Assembly: GCA_045562575.1 (NCBI GenBank)
Contig: JBJKVQ010000029.1
Location: 1-23,431, forward strand
Origin: UBA6952 sp045562575
Lineage (GTDB): Bacteria; Chloroflexota; Dehalococcoidia; Lucifugimonadales; UBA6952
Length of the DNA stretch: 23,431 nt
Direction of reading: 5' to 3'
The notes under the pieces: model-generated
The model's input: the letters and a program-made list of their open reading frames with translations, nothing else
Told to the model about the DNA's origin: nothing
The model's database searches: none
Program-made: the position numbers and the translations under genes
Shown: piece after piece, positions 1-8,369 of the stretch
How positions within the stretch are numbered: position 1 is the stretch's first letter
Layout of the letters: every line of letters starts with the position of its first letter

Positions 1-331
1 CATGTTTAAAACTAAATTGATGTGATTGTTGAAGAGTATTTGAATCAACATGTTTTATATTCCACGTTATTACTGCAAGATAAATCATGTACCCTGCACT
101 TATATATTTAAATAATGTATATATAGTTGAATATTCAACTAAGATAATTCCAATTCCTAATCCAACAAGAATATCTAATGGGATTTTTCCAGCAACGAGT
201 CCAATAATAAAACCAATACATGATTTAAAACCTTTTTGTGATCCACCGAGCATAGCTAGTAAGTTTGCTGGGCCAGGTGTTCCTGCCACAAATATTATGA
301 AAACAAATAAAGATATATATGCTTCTTGCAT
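1..331 (-). CDS. LysE/RhtB-family amino-acid exporter, 3' end cut by window edge
   Basis: Reading the minus strand from the ATG at 331 gives 110 open codons running off the left edge. The product starts MQEAYISLFVFIIFVAGTPG and carries the LysE-family N-terminal signature TPGPANLL (residues 18-25), followed by the glycine-rich second helix FIIGLVAGKIPLD. At least three hydrophobic helices are visible. Known members are inner-membrane exporters of amino acids (Lys, Thr, homoserine); the substrate cannot be told here. Its ATG overlaps the stop of the upstream ketopantoate-reductase-family gene by one base (TAATG), so the two are almost certainly co-transcribed and translationally coupled. Roughly half of a normal ~205-residue member is present; the rest lies outside the window. 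Confidence 0.85.
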   Translation of the reverse strand, partial: MQEAYISLFVFIIFVAGTPGPANLLAMLGGSQKGFKSCIGFIIGLVAGKIPLDILVGLGIGIILVEYSTIYTLFKYISAGYMIYLAVITWNIKHVDSNTLQQSHQFSFKH

Positions 332-1260
332 TATCCGGAAATTTCGCCTCGTGCTAGTTTTTCTAGCGGTAGTAAAGCGTTATATATAAAGTTATTAACT
401 GGTATTGTTACATTATTTTCTTTAGCGATTCTAACTATAGATCCTATTTGATGTTCAATTTCTGATGGTTTACCGTCTGCAATATCTCTATGCATCGAAG
501 TACTTCCAACACCCTGAGGTAAATTATCAATTCTGTCTTGTATTTCTTGATAAGGAACATCTATATTAAGACTTTTTGCAACATCTCTTGTTTCTTCCAT
601 ATTTTTTATCCACATTTCAACTACACTTGGTATTTGTCTCCATATTGGTGAATTACTTCTAGTTATAGCCCCAATAGAACCTAATGCGGAAACAGCCATT
701 AGTTTTGACCATTGGTCAACTTGAAAACTTTTTGGTATTACGGCATTAAATCCTGCATTATTCAGTGTAGATTGTAATGAAAGTAGACGTTGTGATTTCT
801 CATTATTTGTTTCTGCGATAGTTAGTCTTGGACTGTTTGCCATACCCCGTATAACACCAGGGCTTATTACTTGTGCTCCAAAGTGACAAATCCCTTCTAA
901 TACTTTTTCTTTTCCAAGAATTTGTCCTATTTTTTGAGACGCTGTTAGTCCATTTTGTGTTTGTACTATGATCGTATTTTTATCGATCAAGGGTTTTATC
1001 ATTTCGCTTGCAATTTCTACAGCATCAGCTTTAACACAAATGATTATTGTGTCTACGATACCAATTTCTTTTGGATCATCAGTAATGTGTTTTGGGGTTA
1101 CTGTGTAATTTTTATTTTCGTTATGAATTGTTAGACCTGAGTTACGTATTACCTTAAGTGTTTCCCCTCTTGATATAAGAGAAACTTCTTCTCCAGCATT
1201 TGTTAAACGGCCCGCTATGTATCCACCTATTGCTCCAATACCAAAAATTGCAATTTTCAT
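331..1260 (-). CDS. Ketopantoate reductase (ApbA/PanE) family oxidoreductase
   Basis: The 309-residue product matches the ApbA/PanE family in length and layout: an N-terminal Rossmann fold with GIGAIGG (residues 7-13), then a helical C-terminal domain with the catalytic-type Lys in QWSKL (Lys186) and the late motif SMHRDI..GKPSEIE (residues 255-269). I chose the ATG at 1260 because AGGAG lies just upstream and the protein then begins directly at the nucleotide-binding strand (MKIAIFG); the frame stays open to 1347 but the extra 29 residues look like chance. Family members reduce 2-dehydropantoate to pantoate with NADPH. The two Asn that follow the catalytic Lys in E. coli PanE appear as Val190 and Gly194, so the substrate may be a different 2-keto acid and I assign no panE symbol. 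It overlaps the LysE gene downstream by one base. Confidence 0.85.
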   Translation of the reverse strand: MKIAIFGIGAIGGYIAGRLTNAGEEVSLISRGETLKVIRNSGLTIHNENKNYTVTPKHITDDPKEIGIVDTIIICVKADAVEIASEMIKPLIDKNTIIVQTQNGLTASQKIGQILGKEKVLEGICHFGAQVISPGVIRGMANSPRLTIAETNNEKSQRLLSLQSTLNNAGFNAVIPKSFQVDQWSKLMAVSALGSIGAITRSNSPIWRQIPSVVEMWIKNMEETRDVAKSLNIDVPYQEIQDRIDNLPQGVGSTSMHRDIADGKPSEIEHQIGSIVRIAKENNVTIPVNNFIYNALLPLEKLARGEISG

Positions 1261-1336
1261 TAATTCTCCTTTTAATTGTTTTTGAACAGCTATCTGTAAT
1301 AAAATATTTGTAATTAGTATAAATAATAGTAGTACT

Positions 1337-1999
1337 TTGGAAGACAATTTATCAATTCAAATATTGGATTATTATACATGGAATATTCCTGATTCTGAAT
1401 TAGGTCAAGGTTTGTTGTTAAAGACGTCTAGAGGAAACATAAAAACTATTGTTCACCAATCACCAGAACTACAAACAGATAAAGCTATTATATGGGTATG
1501 TGGTGCAAATGGTGGATTTGAAGGCCCGGCCAATGGGATGTATAGAGCAATTTCAGAATCTTTAAAAAATAGTATTAGATCGATAAGAATAGATTATAGA
1601 AAACCAAATGTATTGAGTGAATGTGCATTAGATATTTTATCAGTGATATCTTTTTTAAAATCTCTAGGCCATTCTCAAATAGTATTAGTCGGACATTCTT
1701 TTGGAGGAGCTGTAGTTATAACTGCTGCTGAATTTTCGGATCTAGTTATTGGTGTTGTATCTTTATCAAGTCAAGGATATGGAACTACCACTGTAGCTAA
1801 TATTGAACCAAGATCGTTACTTTTAATTCATGGCAGTTCAGATACTCGATTGCCATCTGAAATTTCTGAAAAAATATATTTATACGCAAAGGAACCCAAA
1901 GAAATAAAAATTTTTCCTGGAAATGGTCATGGCTTACGAGAATCTTCTGATGAAATTACATTGTTTGTAAAAAATTGGATTCTTAGTATATTGGAATAA
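1337..1999 (+). CDS. Alpha/beta hydrolase, dienelactone-hydrolase-like
   Basis: This is a compact alpha/beta hydrolase of about 220 residues. The nucleophile elbow GHSFGG gives Ser121, the acid is probably Asp169 in HGSSDTRLP, and the base is His198 in GNGHGL. The oxyanion region may be VCGANGGFEGP near residues 54-64. There is no lid domain of any size, which fits the small esterase/dienelactone-hydrolase type; the substrate is unknown. The start is uncertain: no ATG is available in frame, the first residue used here is a TTG at 1337 without a clear Shine-Dalgarno sequence, and a second TTG lies at codon 10. It is divergent from the ketopantoate-reductase-family gene and is separated from the lipid genes downstream by 48 bases containing their own promoter-like sequence, so a shared function with them is not assured. 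Confidence 0.8.
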   Translation: MEDNLSIQILDYYTWNIPDSELGQGLLLKTSRGNIKTIVHQSPELQTDKAIIWVCGANGGFEGPANGMYRAISESLKNSIRSIRIDYRKPNVLSECALDILSVISFLKSLGHSQIVLVGHSFGGAVVITAAEFSDLVIGVVSLSSQGYGTTTVANIEPRSLLLIHGSSDTRLPSEISEKIYLYAKEPKEIKIFPGNGHGLRESSDEITLFVKNWILSILE

Positions 2000-2013
2000 A
2001 ATTCGAATAATTA

Positions 2014-2041
2014 TTATAATTATATATATAAGATTTATAAT
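2014..2041 (+). promoter_or_regulatory. Predicted promoter for the lipid-modification run, leaderless placement
   Basis: TTATAA (2014-2019), a 16-base spacer and a perfect TATAAT (2036-2041) form a sigma70-type promoter. The ATG of the first methyltransferase begins at 2048, seven bases after the last T of the -10, which is where transcription would normally start. No Shine-Dalgarno sequence lies before that ATG. The region is very AT-rich and a second TATAAT sits at 2015-2020, so the call is tentative. Confidence 0.4.
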
Positions 2042-2047
2042 TAAGAT

Positions 2048-3226
2048 ATGTTAATAAACCCCACAAAATTTATAGCCAATTATTTAAACCAGATTTCTGA
2101 AGGATATTTAGTTGTTTTATTTCCAGACGGTTCAAAAAAATCTTTTGGTGACATAAATTCTGATCTACAAACAGAATTACACATTAGAGATAATGCACTT
2201 CTAAAAAATCTATTATTTCGAGGCGAGATAGCTTTAGGTGAAGGCTATATTAATGGTTTATGGGAATGTGATAATATTGCTAATCTTTTAAAGTTATTTG
2301 TTCTAAATTTTCAAAAAACTGGAAGATTAAAACCAAAATTCCAAGGAATATTTAATTTATTAGACAAAATTTCTCATCGATTTAAGAGAAATACAATTAC
2401 GAAAGCTAAAGATAATATTTCTGCACACTATGATTTAGGAAATGAATTTTTCCAAACATTTTTAGATAAAAATATGGTTTATTCCTGTGGTTTATTTGAG
2501 AAAGCTGAAGATTCCCTAGAAGTAGCTCAAAAAAATAAGATACAACAGATTATAGATCAAGCAAATATACAATCAGGTCAGAAAGTATTGGAGATTGGTT
2601 GTGGATGGGGAGCTTTTTCACTGACATTAGCTCAGCAAATAGATGTTAGCATTACAGCAATTACTATATCAGAAGAACAGTATTATTTTGTTAAAGAACT
2701 TGTAGCAGAACATGAATTAACAAGTCGTATTGATGTTAAATTAGAAGACTATCGAAATTTGGAAGGACAATATGATCGAATAGTATCTATCGAAATGCTT
2801 GAAGCTGTTGGCCATGAAGGGTTAACAGATTTTTATACACAATGTAGTAATTTATTAAATGATAATGGTTTATTATCAGTGCAAGTAATTACTATGCCTG
2901 ATTCCCGTTATGAAAGTTACAGAAAAAATGTCGATTTTATTCAAAAGTATGTTTTTCCTGGGGGTCATTTACCTTCTTTAGGAGCACTCAATCATGCTTC
3001 ATCAATACAAAATTCTTTTTCTCTTCAAAACACGAATAATATTGGTATACATTATGCCAAAACATTACATTCATGGAATCAAAACCTACAACAAAATAAA
3101 CAAAAAATTTTTGAACTTGGCTACCCAGAAAGATTAATTAAAATATGGGAATATTACTTTGGTTACTGCCAAGCAGGATTTGAGACGTATTTATTAGATA
3201 ATTTACAATTGGTATATTCGAAGTAA
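2048..3226 (+). CDS. Cyclopropane-fatty-acid-synthase family methyltransferase (UfaM/Cfa type)
   Basis: The 392-residue protein has the full Cfa layout: an N-terminal lipid-binding domain, the substrate loop AHYDLGNEFF (126-135), YSCGLF (145-150) with Cys147, the SAM-binding motif VLEIGCGWGAFS (180-191), SIEMLEAVG (247-255) with Glu252, and IHYAKTL (334-340) with Tyr336. Cfa enzymes transfer a methylene or methyl group from S-adenosylmethionine to the double bond of acyl chains in membrane phospholipids. E. coli Cfa binds bicarbonate with Cys139, Glu239, His266 and Tyr317. By spacing, the His corresponds to Gln279 here, a change typical of many Cfa paralogues that may add a methyl branch instead of closing a ring (inference). 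It is followed after 8 bases by a second family member, and the set probably forms one operon. The product could still be a true cyclopropane synthase. Confidence 0.9.
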   Translation: MLINPTKFIANYLNQISEGYLVVLFPDGSKKSFGDINSDLQTELHIRDNALLKNLLFRGEIALGEGYINGLWECDNIANLLKLFVLNFQKTGRLKPKFQGIFNLLDKISHRFKRNTITKAKDNISAHYDLGNEFFQTFLDKNMVYSCGLFEKAEDSLEVAQKNKIQQIIDQANIQSGQKVLEIGCGWGAFSLTLAQQIDVSITAITISEEQYYFVKELVAEHELTSRIDVKLEDYRNLEGQYDRIVSIEMLEAVGHEGLTDFYTQCSNLLNDNGLLSVQVITMPDSRYESYRKNVDFIQKYVFPGGHLPSLGALNHASSIQNSFSLQNTNNIGIHYAKTLHSWNQNLQQNKQKIFELGYPERLIKIWEYYFGYCQAGFETYLLDNLQLVYSK

Positions 3227-3234
3227 GGAAAAAT

Positions 3235-4254
3235 ATGTGGTATGAATATTTTCTTGATAGAGGTTTAATTCCATTTCCGTTAGTTAGATATTTTATTAAT
3301 AGATTAAATGGCCGAACCCATAACAAATTAAAAAATATTACAGAAGAGGAACGAAGAGTATTTGCCGAATTAATATCAGAAGGGCCTATAGCCTATGATA
3401 CTGAAATTGCAAATCAACAACACTATGAAGTCACGTCAGAGTTTTTTGAATCGATTCTCGGCCTACGCTTGAAATATAGTTCTTGTTTCTGGGATGAATC
3501 AACAAGTAACCTTGATGATGCAGAGATTAAAATGCTAAATATGTATATTGAGAGATGTGAAATAAAAGACGGATTATCTGTATTAGATTTAGGGTGTGGT
3601 TGGGGTTCGGTTACTTTGTATTTAGCGCAAAAATTCCCTCATTCAACTTTTACATGTATATCTAATTCTGATACACAAATAAATTATATTACAAATATAG
3701 TTGAAGAAAAAAAATTAAAAAATGTAGTAGCAATAAAGTCAGATATTAATGAATTCAATCCACAAGAAAAATTTGACAGGGTTATTTCAATTGAGATGTT
3801 TGAACACATGAATAATCTACAAGAACTTTTACATCGTATTTCTCTTTGGATGACCCCTGATGCGATTTTATTTATTCATGTATTTAGTCATAAAGATACA
3901 CCTTATTTTTTCCTAGACGAAAAGTCTTGGATGGCAAAACATTTTTTTCGTTCTGGTATGATGCCCAGTTATGATTTATTTGATAACTTTTCTGAAGAAT
4001 TATTATTGACTCAATCGTGGTTAATTAATGGAACCCATTACCAGAGAACTCTTGATGAATGGGAGAAAAAATTACTTAGCAATAAGAAAGAGATTTTAAA
4101 AATCTTCCAAAAGGATGTTGATAAAAAACATTCCTTAATTCTTTGGCGAAGATGGCGAATCTTTTTAGCAGCATGTTCTTCCCTATTTGGGTTTAATTCA
4201 GGAGATATTTGGTTTGTAGCTCACCATAAATTTCGTTTGAGAGAAAATGCATGA
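3235..4254 (+). CDS. Second Cfa-like SAM methyltransferase, coclaurine-N-methyltransferase-like branch
   Basis: This 339-residue protein belongs to the same superfamily but to another branch. It shows NQQHYEVTSEFF (60-71), LKYSSCFW (79-86) with Cys84, the SAM motif VLDLGCGWGSVT (116-127), SIEMFEHM (185-192) with Glu190, FIHVFSHK (213-220) with His215, and THYQRTLDEW (267-276) with Tyr269. The spacing and the HYEV..EFF block resemble the (S)-coclaurine N-methyltransferase-like proteins found in plants, fungi and bacteria. All the residues equivalent to the Cfa bicarbonate pocket appear present. It overlaps the flavoprotein gene downstream by four bases (ATGA), which argues for coupled translation and a shared pathway. 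A role on fatty acyl chains is inferred from context; a small-molecule amine substrate is the main alternative. Confidence 0.85.
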   Translation: MWYEYFLDRGLIPFPLVRYFINRLNGRTHNKLKNITEEERRVFAELISEGPIAYDTEIANQQHYEVTSEFFESILGLRLKYSSCFWDESTSNLDDAEIKMLNMYIERCEIKDGLSVLDLGCGWGSVTLYLAQKFPHSTFTCISNSDTQINYITNIVEEKKLKNVVAIKSDINEFNPQEKFDRVISIEMFEHMNNLQELLHRISLWMTPDAILFIHVFSHKDTPYFFLDEKSWMAKHFFRSGMMPSYDLFDNFSEELLLTQSWLINGTHYQRTLDEWEKKLLSNKKEILKIFQKDVDKKHSLILWRRWRIFLAACSSLFGFNSGDIWFVAHHKFRLRENA

Positions 4255-5507
4255 GTAAAATCGCGATTATAGGATCTGGTGTAGCAGGTTTAACTGCAGC
4301 ATATCTATTGAATAGAAAGCACGATGTGTATTTATATGAACAAAATCAATATTTTGGGGGTCACACAAATACTATTTCTGTTCAAGAAAATCCTAAATCA
4401 TCAGTCAATATCGATACTGGGTTTATTGTATTTAATTCAAAAAACTATCCTTTATTTTTAGCGCTGTTAAAAAGTTTAAAAGTGCCCTATTTTTTGTCAG
4501 ATATGTCTTTTGCTTATTATGACCCAAAAAGATCATTAGCTTATTGTGGTGGACGTGGATTGTTTAGTTTATTTGGCCAGCTAAAAAATATATTTAATAT
4601 TGCTCATTTGCAATTTTTATTAGGTATTAGAAAGTATTCGCGCAAAATGGTTAAGGACCAAAAGATCGGTTTAACACAAAACAAAACTTTATTTGAATAT
4701 TGTTCAGAATTTAATGTCCCCCCCAAAGTTGTAAATGATTATTTTATACCTATAGGCTCTGCTATTTGGTCTTCACAAATTCATGATATTAAACATTTTC
4801 CTGTCGATGCATATATAACATTCTTCCAAAACCATGGTTTGTTATTTGAAGAAAGTCCCCCAACTTGGTATTCCGTTGAAGGTGGAGCACAATGTTATGT
4901 TGAAAAAATAATTAACTTTTTGGGTAATAATGCTAATCTATCCTCTAAGGTTAATTCAGTGGTTCGTTTTACAGATCATGTAGAAATCGAATTAGATAAT
5001 GGAAATACATATGATTATGATAAGGTTGTTATAGCGACCCATGCAGATCAAGCAATTAATTTGTTAGAGAAACCAACTAAACTTGAAAAAAAGCTTCTTT
5101 CAGTATGGGAATATAGTGAAAATGATACCATCCTACATAGTTATGATAAATTTATGCCCCAGAACAATAGATTGTGGGGATCATGGAATTTTTTAAAAAG
5201 AGATAATGATAATTCCATAGTCACATATAATATGAATAGGCTTCAATCATTAAATTCCAATACACAATATTTAGTCACATTAAATTCCGATATAGAAATC
5301 CCTGAGAAATATATACATTACAAAACTAAATATACACATCCTAGATATACACAAGAGTCAATGAGTACTCAAGAGCAGCTACCATTATTAAATGGTGTGA
5401 ATAACACATATTTCTGTGGTAGTTATTTTGGATATGGTTTTCATGAAGATGCGGTTAAGTCAGCTGTAAATATTGTCACAGAAATTGATGGATCTTATGA
5501 ATTCTAA
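4251..5507 (+). CDS. FAD-dependent amine-oxidase-like oxidoreductase (COG2907 type)
   Basis: The 418-residue protein opens with a Rossmann dinucleotide fold, IAIIGSGVAGL (4-14), followed by the acidic residue of VYLYEQ and the GGHTNTI loop that contacts FAD in flavin amine oxidases. It closes with YFCGSYFGYGFHEDAVKSA, the C-terminal FAD-binding motif. The middle segment with GFIVFN..NYPLF and PIGSAIWSS is characteristic of the COG2907 proteins often labelled 'cyclopropane/cyclopropene fatty acid synthesis flavin amine oxidase'. Such genes recur next to Cfa-like methyltransferases and DUF1365 genes in other bacteria, including clusters linked to singlet-oxygen response and furan-fatty-acid synthesis in Rhodobacter, where the flavoprotein is thought to desaturate a methylated acyl chain. 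That role is inferred here. It overlaps both neighbours. Confidence 0.85.
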   Translation: MSKIAIIGSGVAGLTAAYLLNRKHDVYLYEQNQYFGGHTNTISVQENPKSSVNIDTGFIVFNSKNYPLFLALLKSLKVPYFLSDMSFAYYDPKRSLAYCGGRGLFSLFGQLKNIFNIAHLQFLLGIRKYSRKMVKDQKIGLTQNKTLFEYCSEFNVPPKVVNDYFIPIGSAIWSSQIHDIKHFPVDAYITFFQNHGLLFEESPPTWYSVEGGAQCYVEKIINFLGNNANLSSKVNSVVRFTDHVEIELDNGNTYDYDKVVIATHADQAINLLEKPTKLEKKLLSVWEYSENDTILHSYDKFMPQNNRLWGSWNFLKRDNDNSIVTYNMNRLQSLNSNTQYLVTLNSDIEIPEKYIHYKTKYTHPRYTQESMSTQEQLPLLNGVNNTYFCGSYFGYGFHEDAVKSAVNIVTEIDGSYEF

Positions 5508-6291
5508 AATAATGTTTGGTCATTTAATGCATACACGGAAAAAAATTCATCAATTTAGATTCCGTCATTATTTTTTTGCTCTTGACCTAGATGAGCTTGA
5601 ATCCATAAGTAAGTATAAATTGTTTGGATGGAATAAAGGATGGTTTTTTTCTTTTTTAGATCAAGACTATCTTGGACAAAGCACTGGTTCTATAAAATCG
5701 AAACTAAACTCTCGATTATCAAATTTAGGGATTGATATAGACAAATCAACTGTTTTACTTGTTACCACTCCCAGATTTATTAAACATACATTTAATCCAG
5801 TAAATTTTTATTATTGTTATACAAGTACAAAAGAATTGGAAAAAGTTATTGTTGAAGTAAATAATACTTTTGGAGAAGCTCATTTATATGTTCTAGATAA
5901 TCTCATTGAAGAGAATGGATACTTTGTAGATTCACATGCTAAATTATTTCATGTTTCTCCAATGAATAATATGGAGGGCGAATATACTTTTTATTTTACC
6001 GACATTTTGAATACCAATCATTTAGATTTAGGTATTAATTTACAAAATATGGAAACACCATTTTTTACTAGCAGATTCATTGGTAATGCAAAAAACTTTA
6101 GTGATAGATCGTTATTCTGGCTTGGTATTAGATACACTCTAAGTACCTTTTTAGCATTGCCAAGGATATTGATACATGCAGGAATTTTACATTATATTAA
6201 AAAATTACCAATTTTTTCTAAACCAGATCCATCAAGTGATATGACGTATACCTCAACATATAAACCATATATCAATGAATTCAAAAAATAA
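5497..6291 (+). CDS. DUF1365 family protein
   Basis: The 264-residue product has the DUF1365 hallmarks: MFGHLMH near the N-terminus, HQFRFRHYFFALDLDEL, the block HTFNPVNFYYCY, and EVNNTFGEAHLYVL. No enzymatic activity is firmly established for the family, though it is regularly linked to COG2907 flavoproteins and Cfa-like methyltransferases. I chose the ATG at 5497 because it gives the usual short family N-terminus (MNSKIMFG) and overlaps the preceding stop by 11 bases; the frame is open upstream to a TTG at 5473, and an ATG at 5512 is also possible. One or two hydrophobic helices near residues 205-230 suggest membrane contact. It ends two bases before the stop of the convergent ABM gene. Confidence 0.85.
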   Translation: MNSKIMFGHLMHTRKKIHQFRFRHYFFALDLDELESISKYKLFGWNKGWFFSFLDQDYLGQSTGSIKSKLNSRLSNLGIDIDKSTVLLVTTPRFIKHTFNPVNFYYCYTSTKELEKVIVEVNNTFGEAHLYVLDNLIEENGYFVDSHAKLFHVSPMNNMEGEYTFYFTDILNTNHLDLGINLQNMETPFFTSRFIGNAKNFSDRSLFWLGIRYTLSTFLALPRILIHAGILHYIKKLPIFSKPDPSSDMTYTSTYKPYINEFKK

Positions 6292-6293
6292 TT

Positions 6294-6584
6294 TTAAGCA
6301 AGCTCACTATGTACATAAAATCCATCTGTCCATGTAGGTTCAGATTCGAGGTGTTCCATCATTTTTAAAAATGACTCATGTTGTTCAGGTCTGTTTGCAT
6401 TAGCAACATAAGCATCTTGGCTTTCAAAAACTGCAACACCAATCCATTCATCTTTTTCATCTGGATTCATTACAAACCATGCGATCATTCCTTCAGGTTT
6501 AGGTTCATTGGAATTAAATGCTTTTAATAATTCTTCTTCATGTCCTTTTTTTACTTGTATATTAGCTATTGAACCGTAATACAT
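6294..6584 (-). CDS. Small ABM-domain (dimeric alpha-beta barrel) protein
   Basis: The 96-residue product has the size and pattern of the antibiotic biosynthesis monooxygenase fold: a strand YYGSIANIQV, the helix KKGHEEELLKAFN, the strand GMIAWFVMNP, then WIGVAVFESQDAYVANANRP and a C-terminal helix and strand ending DGFYVHSELA. Such proteins are dimers and may act as cofactor-free oxygenases or simply bind small ligands; no catalytic residue can be named. Translation starts at an ATG preceded by AGGAG. It lies 15 bases downstream of the diiron desaturase-like gene on the same strand and is probably expressed with it. Confidence 0.7.
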   Translation of the reverse strand: MYYGSIANIQVKKGHEEELLKAFNSNEPKPEGMIAWFVMNPDEKDEWIGVAVFESQDAYVANANRPEQHESFLKMMEHLESEPTWTDGFYVHSELA

Positions 6585-6599
6585 TTTTACTCCTTTAAT

Positions 6600-7649
6600 T
6601 TAGGTTAGGGCTTTTTGTAAATCAATATTTGATGTAAGCCATAATTTAAGTTTTTGTTTAATGAATGATTTAATTCCAGGAAGAGGTGCAACTTTAGAAC
6701 CAATTCCAAGAGATTCTAAAATAATTTCACCAACTAGGCCATGGCAACCTCGAAAAGATTTAACTAATTTGAAAAGTTGTGCCTTAGGGAATTTTTCTAA
6801 ATACTTTAATTCTTTTCCGTTACTCATACCAAACACAACCCTAGCTATTAAAGATGGGTCATCTGAAATCTGTTGTACTTGAATAATAATTTTCTTTAAG
6901 AGGGTTGCTACACTTCCGCCCATTAAAGGAATCCATTGCTGAGCTTTACTTTCATATTGAGAAACTAATTCGATTTTATTTGCAGGCATTTCAAAGTGAG
7001 CAACTGTGAAAAGGCACGGTTCTAATAATCCAGGATCATCTTCAAGTTGAAGTGCTGTCATATCTCTATATTGAACAGTATGAAGCGCTTCTCTACCTTT
7101 TACTTTTTGAAGAATTTTTTTTGCATTTGAACCCGTAGGAAAAAGAGATGCTTGAAGTTCATACCAATAATCTGTTATACATTCCTGAAATAAACCAAAT
7201 GTCGTTAATTGGACTGGCATTAATCCAGCTTCATGATTTTCTTTGTAACTTGTTTGTTCATCAGCTTCTTTTAACATAAGATCTAGTTCATGTTCAGTAT
7301 AACCAAAGTTCATAAGAATCTTTTTATGAGGATCAGCATGGCCAAGCTCATCTGGTACCCAGAATCCATTTATGTAGGTTCTTAACCAGTCTGCGTTATA
7401 TAAATCTGCACCCAATCTAAATGCTTCAGCATATTGTTCGGTTAGAGATTCAGTTATCATTGAAAGTTTGAATGTGTCAATGAAGTATTCTTCAGAAAAT
7501 CCTGGTTTATAGGAAATTTGATTCCTGTCCACACAATCTTCTAAACTCATGGAATCATATTCTGTCATGAAGCCACTTGTATTATTTAGCTGGCTTTCAG
7601 CAAAATCGTTAAGAATTTTATTTGTTTTTTCTGATAAGTTATTTATCAT
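6600..7649 (-). CDS. Type-2 (acyl-ACP) fatty acid desaturase-like diiron enzyme
   Basis: The 349-residue, largely helical, soluble protein carries a set of candidate diiron ligands in the order and spacing of plant stearoyl-ACP desaturase: Glu67 (MITESLTEQ), Glu101/His104 (WVPDELGHAD), Glu156 (FQECITDYWYE) and Glu187/His190 (GREALHTVQYRD). The plant enzyme has Glu105, Glu143/His146, Glu196 and Glu229/His232, so the second, third and fourth helix spacings agree within a few residues. I therefore read it as a fatty-acid-desaturase-2 family member that would introduce a double bond into an acyl-ACP using O2 and reduced ferredoxin. Other ferritin-like oxygenases are possible. Its position facing the methyltransferase run suggests it supplies unsaturated acyl chains. 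The ATG at 7649 has only a weak purine-rich stretch before it. Confidence 0.75.
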   Translation of the reverse strand: MINNLSEKTNKILNDFAESQLNNTSGFMTEYDSMSLEDCVDRNQISYKPGFSEEYFIDTFKLSMITESLTEQYAEAFRLGADLYNADWLRTYINGFWVPDELGHADPHKKILMNFGYTEHELDLMLKEADEQTSYKENHEAGLMPVQLTTFGLFQECITDYWYELQASLFPTGSNAKKILQKVKGREALHTVQYRDMTALQLEDDPGLLEPCLFTVAHFEMPANKIELVSQYESKAQQWIPLMGGSVATLLKKIIIQVQQISDDPSLIARVVFGMSNGKELKYLEKFPKAQLFKLVKSFRGCHGLVGEIILESLGIGSKVAPLPGIKSFIKQKLKLWLTSNIDLQKALT

Positions 7650-7741
7650 CTTGAAAAACGAATCTCTTTTTTTCTGTTATTCTATTATTATACCAAAATA
7701 TTTTTTTATTATGCTAATTTATTTTTGGAAGGTTGTAATTA

Positions 7742-8365
7742 ATGAATGAAGAAGAATTAAATAAATTGTATGAATTACTGGATGCATCTTATACAGCAAA
7801 TTGTATGCTAATTAGTAATGAATTAGCAGGATTTAATGATAAAATTGCCCTATTTTCTTCATTTGCTACAGGCGGTTTTTTTCTAGCTCGAAATATTTAT
7901 AATATAGAAAATTTAGATGAAGTTATAAGAGGCAATATTGGAATCAATTTAGTTTCGCAGGTTTCAGAATTATTATCTTGTTATTCCATTATAATATTTG
8001 CTTTAAGAAGCCCTGATAAAAACCGTGCAAGAGAATTCTTTGATGAATTTCTAGAAATTTTTGAAATAAATAAAAATAAATTAAAGTTATCATTATTATT
8101 TGACCAGGTTGATCATGAAGTTTCTAGCAATACTCTTCCAAATCAGGCTATGCGTTTTTTATTAATTACCGATATGATAAGAGAGATTTTTACACTAGAT
8201 ACTTCTATAGAATGGGACCATATTCAAGTACCAATAGAATTTGATTCTTCTTATATAAAAAATATTGAAGATTATGATCAATTTGTAAATTATTGGACAG
8301 TAATGGAAGAAGAATGCTTTGAATTAGTACTTGAGGGTATAAAAGAATTTCAGTCTGAGAATTAA
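7742..8365 (+). CDS. Hypothetical protein, helical, 207 residues
   Basis: I do not recognise this protein. It is acidic and mostly helical by composition, with a moderately hydrophobic stretch around residues 35-48 (ALFSSFATGGFFLA) and another near 78-88 (LLSCYSIIIFA), neither a convincing membrane anchor. A good Shine-Dalgarno sequence (GGAAGG) precedes the ATG, and codon use resembles its neighbours, so the gene is likely real. It is divergent from the desaturase-like gene across 92 bases and ends four bases before the stop of the convergent MFS gene. Confidence 0.7.
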   Translation: MNEEELNKLYELLDASYTANCMLISNELAGFNDKIALFSSFATGGFFLARNIYNIENLDEVIRGNIGINLVSQVSELLSCYSIIIFALRSPDKNRAREFFDEFLEIFEINKNKLKLSLLFDQVDHEVSSNTLPNQAMRFLLITDMIREIFTLDTSIEWDHIQVPIEFDSSYIKNIEDYDQFVNYWTVMEEECFELVLEGIKEFQSEN

Positions 8366-8369
8366 TTAT